NCBI RefSeq assembly: GCF_900163865.1
Contig: NZ_FUKU01000039.1
Span: 1 to 55,367, forward strand
Source of the DNA: Sphingobacterium sp. JB170
GTDB taxonomy: Bacteria; Bacteroidota; Bacteroidia; Sphingobacteriales; Sphingobacteriaceae
Length of the DNA: 55,367 nt
Direction: 5' to 3'
This document shows, piece by piece, positions 9,717 through 18,157 of the stretch. The notes under the pieces were generated by a model. The model searched no databases. It was not told where the DNA came from and saw only the letters and a list, made by a program, of their open reading frames with translations. The position numbers were made by a program, and so were the translations under genes. Positions within the stretch are counted from its first letter, which is position 1. Each line of letters begins with the position of its first letter.

Positions 9717-10124
9717 TTATTCCCCCCCAATGTCTAACCCTAATAACACGGGAATTGGCTTTTTGTCTTCATCTAAAGCGACGAAGGTGAACATGCCTTG
9801 TATTGCTAATTCACGTCCATCTTCGTACATCTTCTCTACGTATATTTCAACCTTCACCTTCACACTCGTATTACCAACTTTGTCAACTTTAGCAATTGCT
9901 TCAATAATACTACCTGACGGAATAGCTTTTTCAAAATCAATACGATCCGTTGAGACCGTAACTAATCGCTTCTTGCAGAACCGTGTTGCTGACATAAAAG
10001 AGACTTCATCCATTATCGCCATCGCTTTACCGCCAAAAAGTGTATCGTGATGATTCGTTAAAAAAGGGAACACTGTTGTACATACACGCGTTTCCGACAT
10101 ATTAATCCGTTCGTCCAATGTCAT
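9717..10124 (-). CDS. Acyl-CoA thioesterase, hotdog fold (YciA/ACOT-like)
   Basis: This 135-aa single hotdog-fold protein hydrolyses acyl-CoA thioesters. The characteristic helix-and-catalytic-loop segment NHHDTLFGGKAMAIMDEVSFMSATRFC contains the conserved N, G and D/E residues of the ACOT/YciA class. It is followed by RIDFEKAIPSGSIIEAIAKV and a C-terminal FTFVALDEDKKPIPV. Small, cytoplasmic, probably hexameric like its relatives. It lies 30 nt downstream of the MutS-like gene in the same direction but also has its own -7 box just upstream, so both co-transcription and independent expression are possible. Chain-length preference cannot be told. Confidence 0.92.
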   Translation of the reverse strand: MTLDERINMSETRVCTTVFPFLTNHHDTLFGGKAMAIMDEVSFMSATRFCKKRLVTVSTDRIDFEKAIPSGSIIEAIAKVDKVGNTSVKVKVEIYVEKMYEDGRELAIQGMFTFVALDEDKKPIPVLLGLDIGGE

Positions 10125-10140
10125 TATGCTGAATTTTCGA

Positions 10141-10148
10141 CAAAAGTA
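10141..10148 (-). promoter_or_regulatory. -7 box upstream of the thioesterase
   Basis: Minus-strand TACTTTTG lies 16 nt before the thioesterase ATG and only a few nt beyond the stop of the MutS-like gene. No clear TTTG -33 box is seen. It predicts a leader of about ten nucleotides. Confidence 0.45.
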
Positions 10149-10154
10149 ACTAAA

Positions 10155-11969
10155 TTAATTTCGGTTCTCATTATCCACATCGATCCCAATACCACGGAGC
10201 AACAGGGAGGCGTTGAAAACGGTACATTTACCATCCTTCAATTTATAATCAAATAACATTTCCCCTAGCTGTACTTGGATATCAAAATGATAATTTTGCA
10301 CTTTGCCTACATTTTCTTCTTCTAAAGATGCTAATTGTAAATCATGCGTTGCAACCATCCCCTTGCCGCGCATAGCGATAAGCTTTCGAATAATTGCGCG
10401 CGAACCCAAATATTTATCCACTGAATTCGTTCCACGCAACATCTCATCAATAAGGAAAAAGCTGTTGGTGTCCACCTCCACTGTGTCTAAAATATACTTC
10501 ATCCGATCGAGTTCCGCCTTAAACGTTGAAGTACTTTCATTCAGTGAGTCTTTTATGCGCATATACGTTATCAGATTATAAATCGGCAATCGGAATTCAG
10601 TGCTACAACAAACTCCCCCCGCATAAGCAAGGACAGCGTTGAGTCCCACTGTGCGTAGAAAGGTACTTTTTCCGGCCATATTTGAGCCGGTAATTAATGC
10701 GATTTCATGCTCTCGATTTGTATAATTATTTCGCACGGAGTGCTCTGCAGCAATCAACGGGTGTCCCAGTTCTCGCGCCGCTATTTTAGCTGTTTTTAGA
10801 TCACCTAACAAGTCTGGAACCGTCCAATTAGGATGGTTCCGCTTTAAGATGGCCAGTGAATTCATTGCTTCAAAATCGCCAATAATATCAAATGCTACAA
10901 GAACCGTATCTTGGTATCGCAATTTCCAATTCACGATTTTCATGACATACTTAAAGTCCCATAAAAATAGCATGTTTAGTAGCGAACCAACGAGCATATT
11001 ATTGCGGGCGTCTAACTTATTTATCAGAGTAGAAAGTTCCAAAAACACTGCCGATAGCGGCCTGCCCGACCCACGTAATTGTTCTTGCAATTCTCTATTA
11101 CGTGGACTCAGAAAAGCCTTTCCTTCGATTAACTCCAAACTTTTTGCATAGGCAGCTAGTTTACGACCTGCCCTTTCTGCGCGACTAGAAAACCGTTCAA
11201 CCTTTCCGGCTAGCGCAATCGTCCAAAATAAATGAACCAGCGCGAGCACCGCCACAAACGACCATATGGGCGATATTAACGTGGAGTAACCGACAGCAAG
11301 GAGTAGTATAATTGGAGCAGCGAGCACGTATATACGCATAAAACGGGTTCCGAATGAGTTGCCAGCGTCTTCGAAGTAACGCGACAGATATGCCTTTACA
11401 TCATTTTTTTGCTTTAGATTAAAAACCAACTTGGTTTGGAACTGTTGACTCCATTCCAGGTCTTCTGCAATTTCAGCAACGGCCTCCTGTCTTTTTTTTA
11501 CCGTATCGGCGGAAGACGCACGCTGCAACCACAATGCGAGCTGTTTCACACCAAGTGCTGTAGCGCATCGGTTTACCATTGTAAACAATGAGTAGGCACC
11601 AAATACATCGAGATCAGCCGTATAGGGGTGACTATCGTCTTCAAACTCTTCGCCCGAGCTATATATATTCTTACGTTCGGACTTAAGCGTCAGCTCGTTC
11701 GTATTCACATCAAGAAACGCCTGGTGCTCGTCTCGCTGCTTCTCTAGTTTAGATTGGCGTTTTACAAAGAATGCAAAAAGAAGCATAAACCCCAGACTAA
11801 GTCCAAGTACCAGTAAAACAATATTATATTGAAAACTATAAAACAGGATCGCCCCCCCGCCCAATATAACAATTAAGCGAGCAAAGCTATTAAGGTTAAT
11901 TTCTTTAGTAAGTTGTTGTATATCTTGCTGCGCATTTTTCGTGCGCTCGTGGTATCTTTGAAAAATCAT
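10155..11969 (-). CDS. Membrane-embedded MutS-related ATPase
   Basis: This 604-aa protein has a C-terminal MutS ATPase domain (about residues 390-600) with Walker A GSNMAGKST, the Q/D-loop region, Walker B SFFLIDEMLRGTNS and a downstream ATHD sensor. The N-terminus lacks the mismatch-recognition and connector domains of MutS. Instead it has two hydrophobic hairpins (about residues 28-68 and 212-255) that read as membrane segments, with a MutS-lever-like helical region after them. This architecture recurs in Bacteroidota as 'DNA mismatch repair protein MutS-like' but its job is not established. It lacks the Smr nuclease of MutS2. The start lies just after the pcm terminator; a -7 box TATTTTTG at plus 11974-11981 would give an essentially leaderless mRNA. 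Confidence 0.88.
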   Translation of the reverse strand: MIFQRYHERTKNAQQDIQQLTKEINLNSFARLIVILGGGAILFYSFQYNIVLLVLGLSLGFMLLFAFFVKRQSKLEKQRDEHQAFLDVNTNELTLKSERKNIYSSGEEFEDDSHPYTADLDVFGAYSLFTMVNRCATALGVKQLALWLQRASSADTVKKRQEAVAEIAEDLEWSQQFQTKLVFNLKQKNDVKAYLSRYFEDAGNSFGTRFMRIYVLAAPIILLLAVGYSTLISPIWSFVAVLALVHLFWTIALAGKVERFSSRAERAGRKLAAYAKSLELIEGKAFLSPRNRELQEQLRGSGRPLSAVFLELSTLINKLDARNNMLVGSLLNMLFLWDFKYVMKIVNWKLRYQDTVLVAFDIIGDFEAMNSLAILKRNHPNWTVPDLLGDLKTAKIAARELGHPLIAAEHSVRNNYTNREHEIALITGSNMAGKSTFLRTVGLNAVLAYAGGVCCSTEFRLPIYNLITYMRIKDSLNESTSTFKAELDRMKYILDTVEVDTNSFFLIDEMLRGTNSVDKYLGSRAIIRKLIAMRGKGMVATHDLQLASLEEENVGKVQNYHFDIQVQLGEMLFDYKLKDGKCTVFNASLLLRGIGIDVDNENRN

Positions 11970-11980
11970 ATTCCAAAAAT

Positions 11981-12008
11981 AAAAAAAGCCGGCAAGTTGC
12001 AGGCTTTT
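11981..12008 (-). terminator. Intrinsic terminator of pcm
   Basis: On the minus strand AAAAGCC pairs with GGCTTTT across an 11-nt loop and continues into a long T-run. It sits 30 nt after the pcm stop and directly before the MutS-like gene. Confidence 0.8.
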
Positions 12009-12037
12009 ATTTACATTTAAATCGGCATTTCATTCGT

Positions 12038-12694
12038 TTACCAGGCTTGGTCGCCAACTAAAGGAACAAAACGGAAGGTATCAAGTTCAATACGATCGAA
12101 GTCATTTTCGCCAACGCGCAAGATTGTTACCATTTTTTGGGATTTTTCATCACCGACCGGTATAACCAGCTGCCCGCCATATCGCAATTGTTTGAGCATA
12201 ATTTCCGGTACGAAGGGTGCACCAGCGGTAACTATTATTTTGTCATACGGGGCATGCTCAGGGATCCCACGAGAGCCGTCACCAAGAAAAAAATGAGGTT
12301 TATACCCCATATAAGGGAGTATTTGAATCGTTCTGTTGTATAATACCTCTTGCCTTTCAATTGTAAAGACCGTAGCGCCTAACTCGAGCAAAATACAGGT
12401 TTGATATCCCGAACCCGTACCAATCTCTAACACTTTATCCCCTTTTTTTACATGTAGTAGTTCTGATTGATAAGCCACAGTATAGGGTTGGGATATGGTT
12501 TGACCATCACCGATTGGAAATGCAATATCACGATAAGCCTGGTTCCAAAATGTCTCATCAAAAAAGAAATGCCGCGGCACCTTACCTATGGCTTGCAACA
12601 CTCCCCGGTCTTCGATCCCACGATTTTCAAGGTGTTTCACTAGCTGCTTTCTTGCACCTTTTTCTCGATATTTATCAACAAATTTGTAAGCCAT
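12038..12694 (-). CDS. pcm: Protein-L-isoaspartate O-methyltransferase
   Basis: This 218-aa SAM-dependent repair enzyme methylates isoaspartyl residues in aged proteins. Landmarks are VPRHFFFDE, the substrate loop PIGDGQTISQPYTVA, SAM motif I VLEIGTGSGYQTCIL, the acidic VFTIER end of strand 2, and DKIIVTAGAP. The C-terminus FRFVPLVGDQAW is the family's usual ending. Length is standard. It has its own terminator downstream and a -7 box almost abutting the ATG upstream, so it is probably a single-gene transcription unit. Cytoplasmic location is expected. Confidence 0.96.
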   Translation of the reverse strand: MAYKFVDKYREKGARKQLVKHLENRGIEDRGVLQAIGKVPRHFFFDETFWNQAYRDIAFPIGDGQTISQPYTVAYQSELLHVKKGDKVLEIGTGSGYQTCILLELGATVFTIERQEVLYNRTIQILPYMGYKPHFFLGDGSRGIPEHAPYDKIIVTAGAPFVPEIMLKQLRYGGQLVIPVGDEKSQKMVTILRVGENDFDRIELDTFRFVPLVGDQAW

Positions 12695-12701
12695 TTCTTC
12701 C

Positions 12702-12709
12702 CAAAAATA
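12702..12709 (-). promoter_or_regulatory. -7 box of pcm
   Basis: Minus-strand TATTTTTG ends 7 nt before the pcm ATG, which predicts a leaderless or nearly leaderless transcript. No obvious TTTG -33 box is present. Confidence 0.4.
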
Positions 12710-12920
12710 CCATTGTTAAACCACATTTAAGACATGAAAATGCAAATTGTTTAAGGTCAATACTATAGATTTCCCCTTAGTTTCCATATATTCGTGATGC
12801 CGTTCGACTAGTAATTTTTGCCGAGCTACAAATAGTCTTCTAATACGTTGAAAATGCGCTAGATTACATTTTAAGACTTGAGGCTCAACACGACAATCAC
12901 TAGATCTATAATTTACAAAA

Positions 12921-13775
12921 ATGAAAAAACACCTACTTACGCTTTTTGCAGTATTGTTTATACAGATCTCCATGTTCGCTCAGAACCCGGGTATACAGGA
13001 TTCCGTCATCCGGATACTAGCAATCGGAAACAGCTTTTCTGAGGATGGAGTTGAAACCTATCTACACGAATTAGCCGACGCGGGCAATAAAAAGATTATT
13101 ATTGGCAATATGTATATCGGCGGAGCACCGTTGTCATTGCATCTTGAAAATTCTAAAAACGGGGCCGCAAACTATAGCTATCGGAAAATCGGGCTCGACG
13201 GCATCAAAAAAACGAAAGAAAAAATCTCACTAGCGCAAGCATTAACGGATGAACCTTGGGACTATATCAGTTTCCAACAGGTAAGCTCCCTTTCAGGAAA
13301 ATACGAGGTCATCATGCAGAGCCTCCCGGACTTAACTGTTTACGTGCGTAAAAAAGTCGGCACCAAGCCACAATTTATATACCATCAAACTTGGGCTTAT
13401 CAACACGATTCAAAACATGAAGGTTTCGCCATATATGATAAGAATCAACGCACAATGTATCGAGCGATCGCCAAAACAACAAAACGATTAAAGAAAGAAT
13501 TCGACTTTGCATTTATTGTTCCGGCAGGCACGGCTATTCAAAATGGCAGAACAAGCTCTATTGGAGATAATTTCACAAGAGATGGGTACCACCTTCAATT
13601 GGATTACGGTAGGTTTACAGCAGCATGCGCTTGGTATGAAAAACTCTTTAACTTAGATGTGCGGCAAAACAGTTACATTCCCACAAATGTCAACAGCGAG
13701 CAAGCCACCATTGCGAAGGCAGCTGCACACAATGCTATAAAAAGGCCATTCAAGATATCAAAAATTAAGCTCTAG
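12921..13775 (+). CDS. Secreted DUF4886 (SGNH-hydrolase-like) protein
   Basis: This 284-aa protein has a clear signal peptide (MKKHLLTLFAVLFIQISMFAQ, cleavage probably after SMFA). DUF4886 follows, starting with the block-I-like ILAIGNSFSEDGVETYLHELA, which contains the GNSFS nucleophile motif of SGNH-like hydrolases. Further in are an IGGAPLSLHLEN glycine segment, DYISFQQVSS, and a terminal DGYHLQLDYGRFTAACAWYE with the DxxH catalytic pair. DUF4886 proteins are common in Bacteroidota and are probably periplasmic carbohydrate or ester hydrolases; the substrate is unknown. It is a lone gene between pcm and the DUF4954 gene, 8 nt from the convergent DUF4954 stop. Confidence 0.88.
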   Translation: MKKHLLTLFAVLFIQISMFAQNPGIQDSVIRILAIGNSFSEDGVETYLHELADAGNKKIIIGNMYIGGAPLSLHLENSKNGAANYSYRKIGLDGIKKTKEKISLAQALTDEPWDYISFQQVSSLSGKYEVIMQSLPDLTVYVRKKVGTKPQFIYHQTWAYQHDSKHEGFAIYDKNQRTMYRAIAKTTKRLKKEFDFAFIVPAGTAIQNGRTSSIGDNFTRDGYHLQLDYGRFTAACAWYEKLFNLDVRQNSYIPTNVNSEQATIAKAAAHNAIKRPFKISKIKL

Positions 13776-13783
13776 GGGTGGTC

Positions 13784-15961
13784 CTAGAGCTTCTCACTGA
13801 GTTGCTGAACTACTTGTTGGAATTCTTTTAAAGCGACACGTTCCTTGTTAATAAAATCGTTGTCCGCGAGTTTCCCCACTACCTCTTCCATTTCTTGATA
13901 GGATTCGTATAGCATAAGTTTGAAAGGATTTTGGTAATCCTTAGCTCTTGAACTAGTGATTTCGGAGAAAATCCATTCCCGAGTCAGGAGTGTTTGTTTA
14001 AAAATATCCTTAATAAATGCACTGTCCCATTGCTCTACGTTTACGCCGCTTATCTCTCGAAGGGATGCAATAGCATGCTCCAACTTATCGGTGAGGTACG
14101 AACGGCTCCAAGCATGGTAATGATCATGTACGATAGCCCAAGATTCCACCGAGCCATCGCGAATATCGGAAATCAAGCGCGCTAACTTGCCCGCTGGAAC
14201 GAGTTGTCCACCAATATTTTCAAATGCCCCACGTGTTATATTAGGCCCTTCAATCGATGCTTTTAACTCCTCGAGCGAGGACGAGCCTAACGCTTCAACA
14301 AGCTTAACGCCGGCATAATACTGAATCATTCGCCGATAAACATTATAAGCCTCTTTGGGCTTTGCTAGTACGACCTTACGTCTCGAAAACTCCACATTAT
14401 CCAGCAGAATTTCTTTCCCGTTCAAGGATTCTTGAGAATTTAGCAACTCACGCCCGCGCGCACGTAAAGCGTGCTCATCGGCACTATCCTCTATCGTTCT
14501 CCCTACGGCAAGCTCTATAAGATCAATCGCTTCAAACATCTCGTTAACCGTATCTGGCGCTAAAACATCATATTCAATATACTGATTTTTGAATTTCCGC
14601 TTATCACGTGATTGGAACTTCGAGGTATTCCGCATGAGCGCATACATGTTATATTGAAACCAGTACCCAGGTAAAATGACAAGTCTGTTGGTGTCCACTT
14701 CATTACTCACTAAGCTGAAAGGGAATCTAATATCCAATTCATGCAAAAAGTCACCCTTAACAATTAAACTGTAGGAAGCAAAACGGGAGTTATGTTTCAA
14801 ACTGACACATAGCCCTGGCCAGAATCCCCGTCCGGCAATAATTTCACCGTCAGCTGCGCGAGAATTGTGATTAGATCCGACCGTTGCTCCGGCCGCCATA
14901 TTGCTCTGCCCCTTGACCACGGAAGCACATAAAAATGAATTATTATGATGTTGCTCATGTGCAGGAAAAATCAACGAATTAAGCACCTCGCAACAGGAGA
15001 TCGTCGAATTGTCGCCTAAAAAGGAATTAATAAGTCGGGCGCCGTATTTCAATTGTGAGTTAGAGGATAAGATAAAACGGACTGCCTTCACTCCGTAAAA
15101 TATCCGACATCCGTAACCAATAATACCGTTTACGAGCTCACAGCCCTCACCAATTTGCGTGTAGGACTCAACAGACGAATTAATCGTCAGATTCTTTAGC
15201 TTGTTAACCCCTTTGATATACGCATGCGTTCCAATCTTGACATCTTTAATGGTATGCGTGTTCTTAATCACTGAATTATTTCCAATCTCACTGTAAAACC
15301 CATGTTCTTTCGAAAACATCACCTCAGCCATCTCTAAATATCGCTGCTGCAGTTGACGATCGTCACGGTTGCGTGACCATAGGTACACGTCACCGGCCTG
15401 CATGCCATCAAACGGGATAACAGCCCGTCCCCCGTTTTCATTACAGAGCTCCAATTGTATACGCCGTTCAGGATCGTCGCCATGCTTCAATATACCGTTT
15501 CCAAACTTCGCATTGCTACTTGTTTCCATCTCGCTAATATTAGCGAGCATAACGTCATCACCAAGAATAAAATGCGACATGAAGCGTACATTATGGACCG
15601 CAACGGTGTCCCCTAAGTCACAGCTTACAACTGTTGAATTGTAAATCCCACAAACCAGCCTCAGATCACGAAAATTAAGGTAGACATCGTCCATATCACC
15701 GATACGAACCAATCCGTAAAATTTTGAATTCTGAACCTGTTCTGGAATAAACTTATCCGTAACAAGAACATTACCCCAATTCGTCGAATAATTATTTTGT
15801 TGGACAAGCCGTTTAATTTCTTCTTGCGTTAACTTTCTGAAACTATTCGCTCTAGGAAACTGATGATTTCGGTGAAAATACTCATCTTCATTATGAAGAT
15901 GAGTATCGGACACGAAATTATATCCAAGAGCGGTTAATTTCTCTTTTATGATTTTTGACAT
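13784..15961 (-). CDS. DUF4954 family left-handed beta-helix protein
   Basis: This 725-aa cytoplasmic protein matches the DUF4954 family. The central region (about residues 80-440) is rich in hexapeptide-like repeats typical of a left-handed beta-helix (for example VRIGDMDDVYLN, LGDDVMLANISEM, SEIGNNSVIKNT, IGTHAYIKGV), as in sugar nucleotidyl- and acyltransferases such as GlmU. The C-terminal third is predicted helical. It begins 6 nt after the glmS stop, so the two are co-transcribed and probably work in the same amino-sugar pathway. I see no nucleotidyltransferase signature (GxGTRM), so the enzymatic role is open. No signal peptide. Confidence 0.85.
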   Translation of the reverse strand: MSKIIKEKLTALGYNFVSDTHLHNEDEYFHRNHQFPRANSFRKLTQEEIKRLVQQNNYSTNWGNVLVTDKFIPEQVQNSKFYGLVRIGDMDDVYLNFRDLRLVCGIYNSTVVSCDLGDTVAVHNVRFMSHFILGDDVMLANISEMETSSNAKFGNGILKHGDDPERRIQLELCNENGGRAVIPFDGMQAGDVYLWSRNRDDRQLQQRYLEMAEVMFSKEHGFYSEIGNNSVIKNTHTIKDVKIGTHAYIKGVNKLKNLTINSSVESYTQIGEGCELVNGIIGYGCRIFYGVKAVRFILSSNSQLKYGARLINSFLGDNSTISCCEVLNSLIFPAHEQHHNNSFLCASVVKGQSNMAAGATVGSNHNSRAADGEIIAGRGFWPGLCVSLKHNSRFASYSLIVKGDFLHELDIRFPFSLVSNEVDTNRLVILPGYWFQYNMYALMRNTSKFQSRDKRKFKNQYIEYDVLAPDTVNEMFEAIDLIELAVGRTIEDSADEHALRARGRELLNSQESLNGKEILLDNVEFSRRKVVLAKPKEAYNVYRRMIQYYAGVKLVEALGSSSLEELKASIEGPNITRGAFENIGGQLVPAGKLARLISDIRDGSVESWAIVHDHYHAWSRSYLTDKLEHAIASLREISGVNVEQWDSAFIKDIFKQTLLTREWIFSEITSSRAKDYQNPFKLMLYESYQEMEEVVGKLADNDFINKERVALKEFQQVVQQLSEKL

Positions 15962-15967
15962 TCTTTT

Positions 15968-17809
15968 CTATTCTACTGTGACCGATTTAGCTAAATTTCT
16001 CGGTTTATCTACATCAAGACCACGATTTAATCCAATGTAGTATGACAAAAGCTGTAACGGTACGACAGACAAAATAGGTGCAATGATTTCATGTATTTGT
16101 GGTACAACTATTACGTCGTCAGCGAGTGTCGGTATAACTTCGTCTCCTTGCGAAATAACGGCAACAACCATACCTTTACGGGCTTTAATCTCTTGAATAT
16201 TACTTACAATTTTTTCATGATATGGATCCTTCGTGGCTACAAAAACGACAGGAAGACTTTCATCCACCAACGCTATTGGCCCATGTTTCATTTCCGCCGC
16301 AGGATAGCCTTCGGCATGGATATAAGAAATTTCTTTCAACTTCAAAGCTCCTTCAAGTGCGATCGGGAAATTGTATCCACGACCTAGGTATAGAAAATCA
16401 CGCGCGTCTGTATATTTCTTCGCTACCTCACGAATGTGCTCATTTTGGTCCTCAAGAATATGTTGTACATGTTCAGGTACCTTGGCAAGGTCTTCAAGAA
16501 GTTTATTAAATAAGGTGTTCTCAATAGTACCTTTTAGCTGGCCAATCTTTAAAGCGACCAGATAAAGAACAGCGAGTTGTGCCGTAAATGCCTTAGTACT
16601 AGCTACACCAATCTCCGGCCCGGCATGCGTATAGGCACCGGCATCTGACATGCGCGCGATGGAGGAACCTACTACGTTTACTAACCCAAAAATCGTTGCC
16701 CCTTGCTTCTGCGCATTTTCGATAGCCACAAGTGTGTCGGCCGTCTCGCCACTTTGCGATACCGCAATGATAATGTCTTTATCGGTAATGATGGGGTTTC
16801 TATAACGAAATTCAGACGCATATTCTACTTCCACATTAACGCGACATAACTCTTCAATCACATATTCGGCTAATAAGCCCGCGTGCCAACTTGTACCGCA
16901 AGCGACAATAATAATACGGTTCGCCTCGAGTATCTTACCTTTGATCTTCTCGATACCGCTTAAAGTGATCGCCGGAATCGTCGCATCCATACGCCCGCGA
17001 AGGGAGTCAAAAATCGTTTGCGGCTGTTCAAAGATCTCCTTTAACATGAAATGGTCGAAGCCACCCTTTTCGATTGCGGCAAGCTCCATGTCCAATTTTT
17101 GAACAAAAGGAGTGATTCGTTCATTCCCTAAATTTTTTAATATCAACTCGTCGGGCTTAACAATAGCAAGCTCGTAATCGTTGATATACACGACTTCTTT
17201 GGTATAGGCAAGCATTGGTGATGCATCCGAACCGAGATAATGCGCATTCTCACCGATGCCAATAACAAGCGGACTTCCCTTCCTTGCGGCAATAATCGTA
17301 TCGGGTAAATCTGTATCAATTAAAAGTATAACATAGGCTCCCACAACGCGCCTTAGCGCAATGCGCACCGCTTCCTCTAAACTACATTCGTTATTGATCT
17401 TTATGTCCTCGATAAAATTAAGTAACACTTCAGAGTCCGTATCACTTTTGAAAGTATACCCTTTCAAGACAAGCTCCTCTTTTAACTGCGCATAGTTCTC
17501 GATAATACCGTTATGTATCATAGCGATACCACCCGAATTAGAAAGATGGGGATGCGCATTTCTGTCAGAAGGCACTCCATGAGTTGCCCAGCGTGTATGT
17601 CCAATCCCGACCGTCGCCTGGATATTCTTTCCATAAACGTATTCTTCCAGGTTAGCTACTTTACCTTCTTTTTTGTAAACTTCTAATGAGTTGCCCGCAT
17701 GCAGCGCAACTCCAGCGCTATCATAACCTCTGTATTCTAACTTTTTCAAGCCATCAATAAGTACAGGATAAGCTAGGTTGCAACCTACGTAACCAACGAT
17801 TCCACACAT
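15968..17809 (-). CDS. glmS: Glutamine--fructose-6-phosphate aminotransferase (isomerizing)
   Basis: This 613-aa enzyme makes glucosamine-6-phosphate from fructose-6-phosphate and glutamine, the entry to UDP-GlcNAc for peptidoglycan and LPS. The Ntn glutaminase domain begins with Cys2 (MCGIVGYVG) and has the GHTRWATHG and HNGIIENY motifs. Two SIS domains follow (ACGTSWHAG; SQSGETADT; YLGRGYNFPIALEGALKLKEISYIHAEGYPAAEMKHGPIALVD). The C-terminus DKPRNLAKSVTVE is the invariant family ending. Full length. It is the first gene of an operon with the DUF4954 gene. I see no glmS ribozyme signature upstream, as expected outside Firmicutes; a LacI-operator-like palindrome lies 56 nt upstream of the ATG. 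Confidence 0.98.
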   Translation of the reverse strand: MCGIVGYVGCNLAYPVLIDGLKKLEYRGYDSAGVALHAGNSLEVYKKEGKVANLEEYVYGKNIQATVGIGHTRWATHGVPSDRNAHPHLSNSGGIAMIHNGIIENYAQLKEELVLKGYTFKSDTDSEVLLNFIEDIKINNECSLEEAVRIALRRVVGAYVILLIDTDLPDTIIAARKGSPLVIGIGENAHYLGSDASPMLAYTKEVVYINDYELAIVKPDELILKNLGNERITPFVQKLDMELAAIEKGGFDHFMLKEIFEQPQTIFDSLRGRMDATIPAITLSGIEKIKGKILEANRIIIVACGTSWHAGLLAEYVIEELCRVNVEVEYASEFRYRNPIITDKDIIIAVSQSGETADTLVAIENAQKQGATIFGLVNVVGSSIARMSDAGAYTHAGPEIGVASTKAFTAQLAVLYLVALKIGQLKGTIENTLFNKLLEDLAKVPEHVQHILEDQNEHIREVAKKYTDARDFLYLGRGYNFPIALEGALKLKEISYIHAEGYPAAEMKHGPIALVDESLPVVFVATKDPYHEKIVSNIQEIKARKGMVVAVISQGDEVIPTLADDVIVVPQIHEIIAPILSVVPLQLLSYYIGLNRGLDVDKPRNLAKSVTVE

Positions 17810-18157
17810 ATATATTTAAATTTATTATTGTTAATAGACCGTAAATATAAATAATTATCATTGTGCAATCGATTGATTAACGATTTTTTAACAGAAACAT
17901 TATAAAACGTGTCCTACAAGTCCCTACAGCCCGTTGATAGGCCAACTGCAGCATTATAACTTCACCTCAGCTAGCCTGATTCACGCGGCATAGGAAAGAG
18001 TAGAAATTATTTTTAGAGTCCAACCGCGAAAAATAAAAACATTATTTAAGGAATTAAACGGCCAAGAATTAAAGCGAAATATCTCCAGGAAAATAAGCGG
18101 GATCCTGAGAATATTTGACAGAATCCCGCATTTCAGCTAACAATAGCAAGATTTTAT
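17810..18157. other. Gap between glmS and the GH2 gene
   Basis: This non-coding stretch holds the glmS promoter region and the 3' flank of the beta-galactosidase gene. Two things stand out. One is the palindrome GCAATCGATTGAT at 17865-17877. The other is a hairpin with 7-bp arms GCGGGAT/ATCCCGC at 18097-18129, 28 nt beyond the GH2 stop, with a weak T-rich tail on the minus strand. No gene is seen. Confidence 0.5.
18097..18129 (-). terminator. Possible terminator after the GH2 gene
   Basis: Perfect 7-bp arms GCGGGAT and ATCCCGC enclose a 19-nt loop. On the minus strand they are followed by TTATTTTCC, a weak T-tract. The location just downstream of the beta-galactosidase stop suggests transcription termination. 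Confidence 0.4.

Noticed and set aside
12716..12973. 85-codon minus-strand frame opposite the DUF4886 start
   Set aside because: It overlaps the signal-peptide region of a well-supported gene on the other strand and shows no family features.
17810..17880. glmS ribozyme upstream of glmS
   Set aside because: The leader is short and AT-rich with no ribozyme core, as expected outside Gram-positive bacteria.
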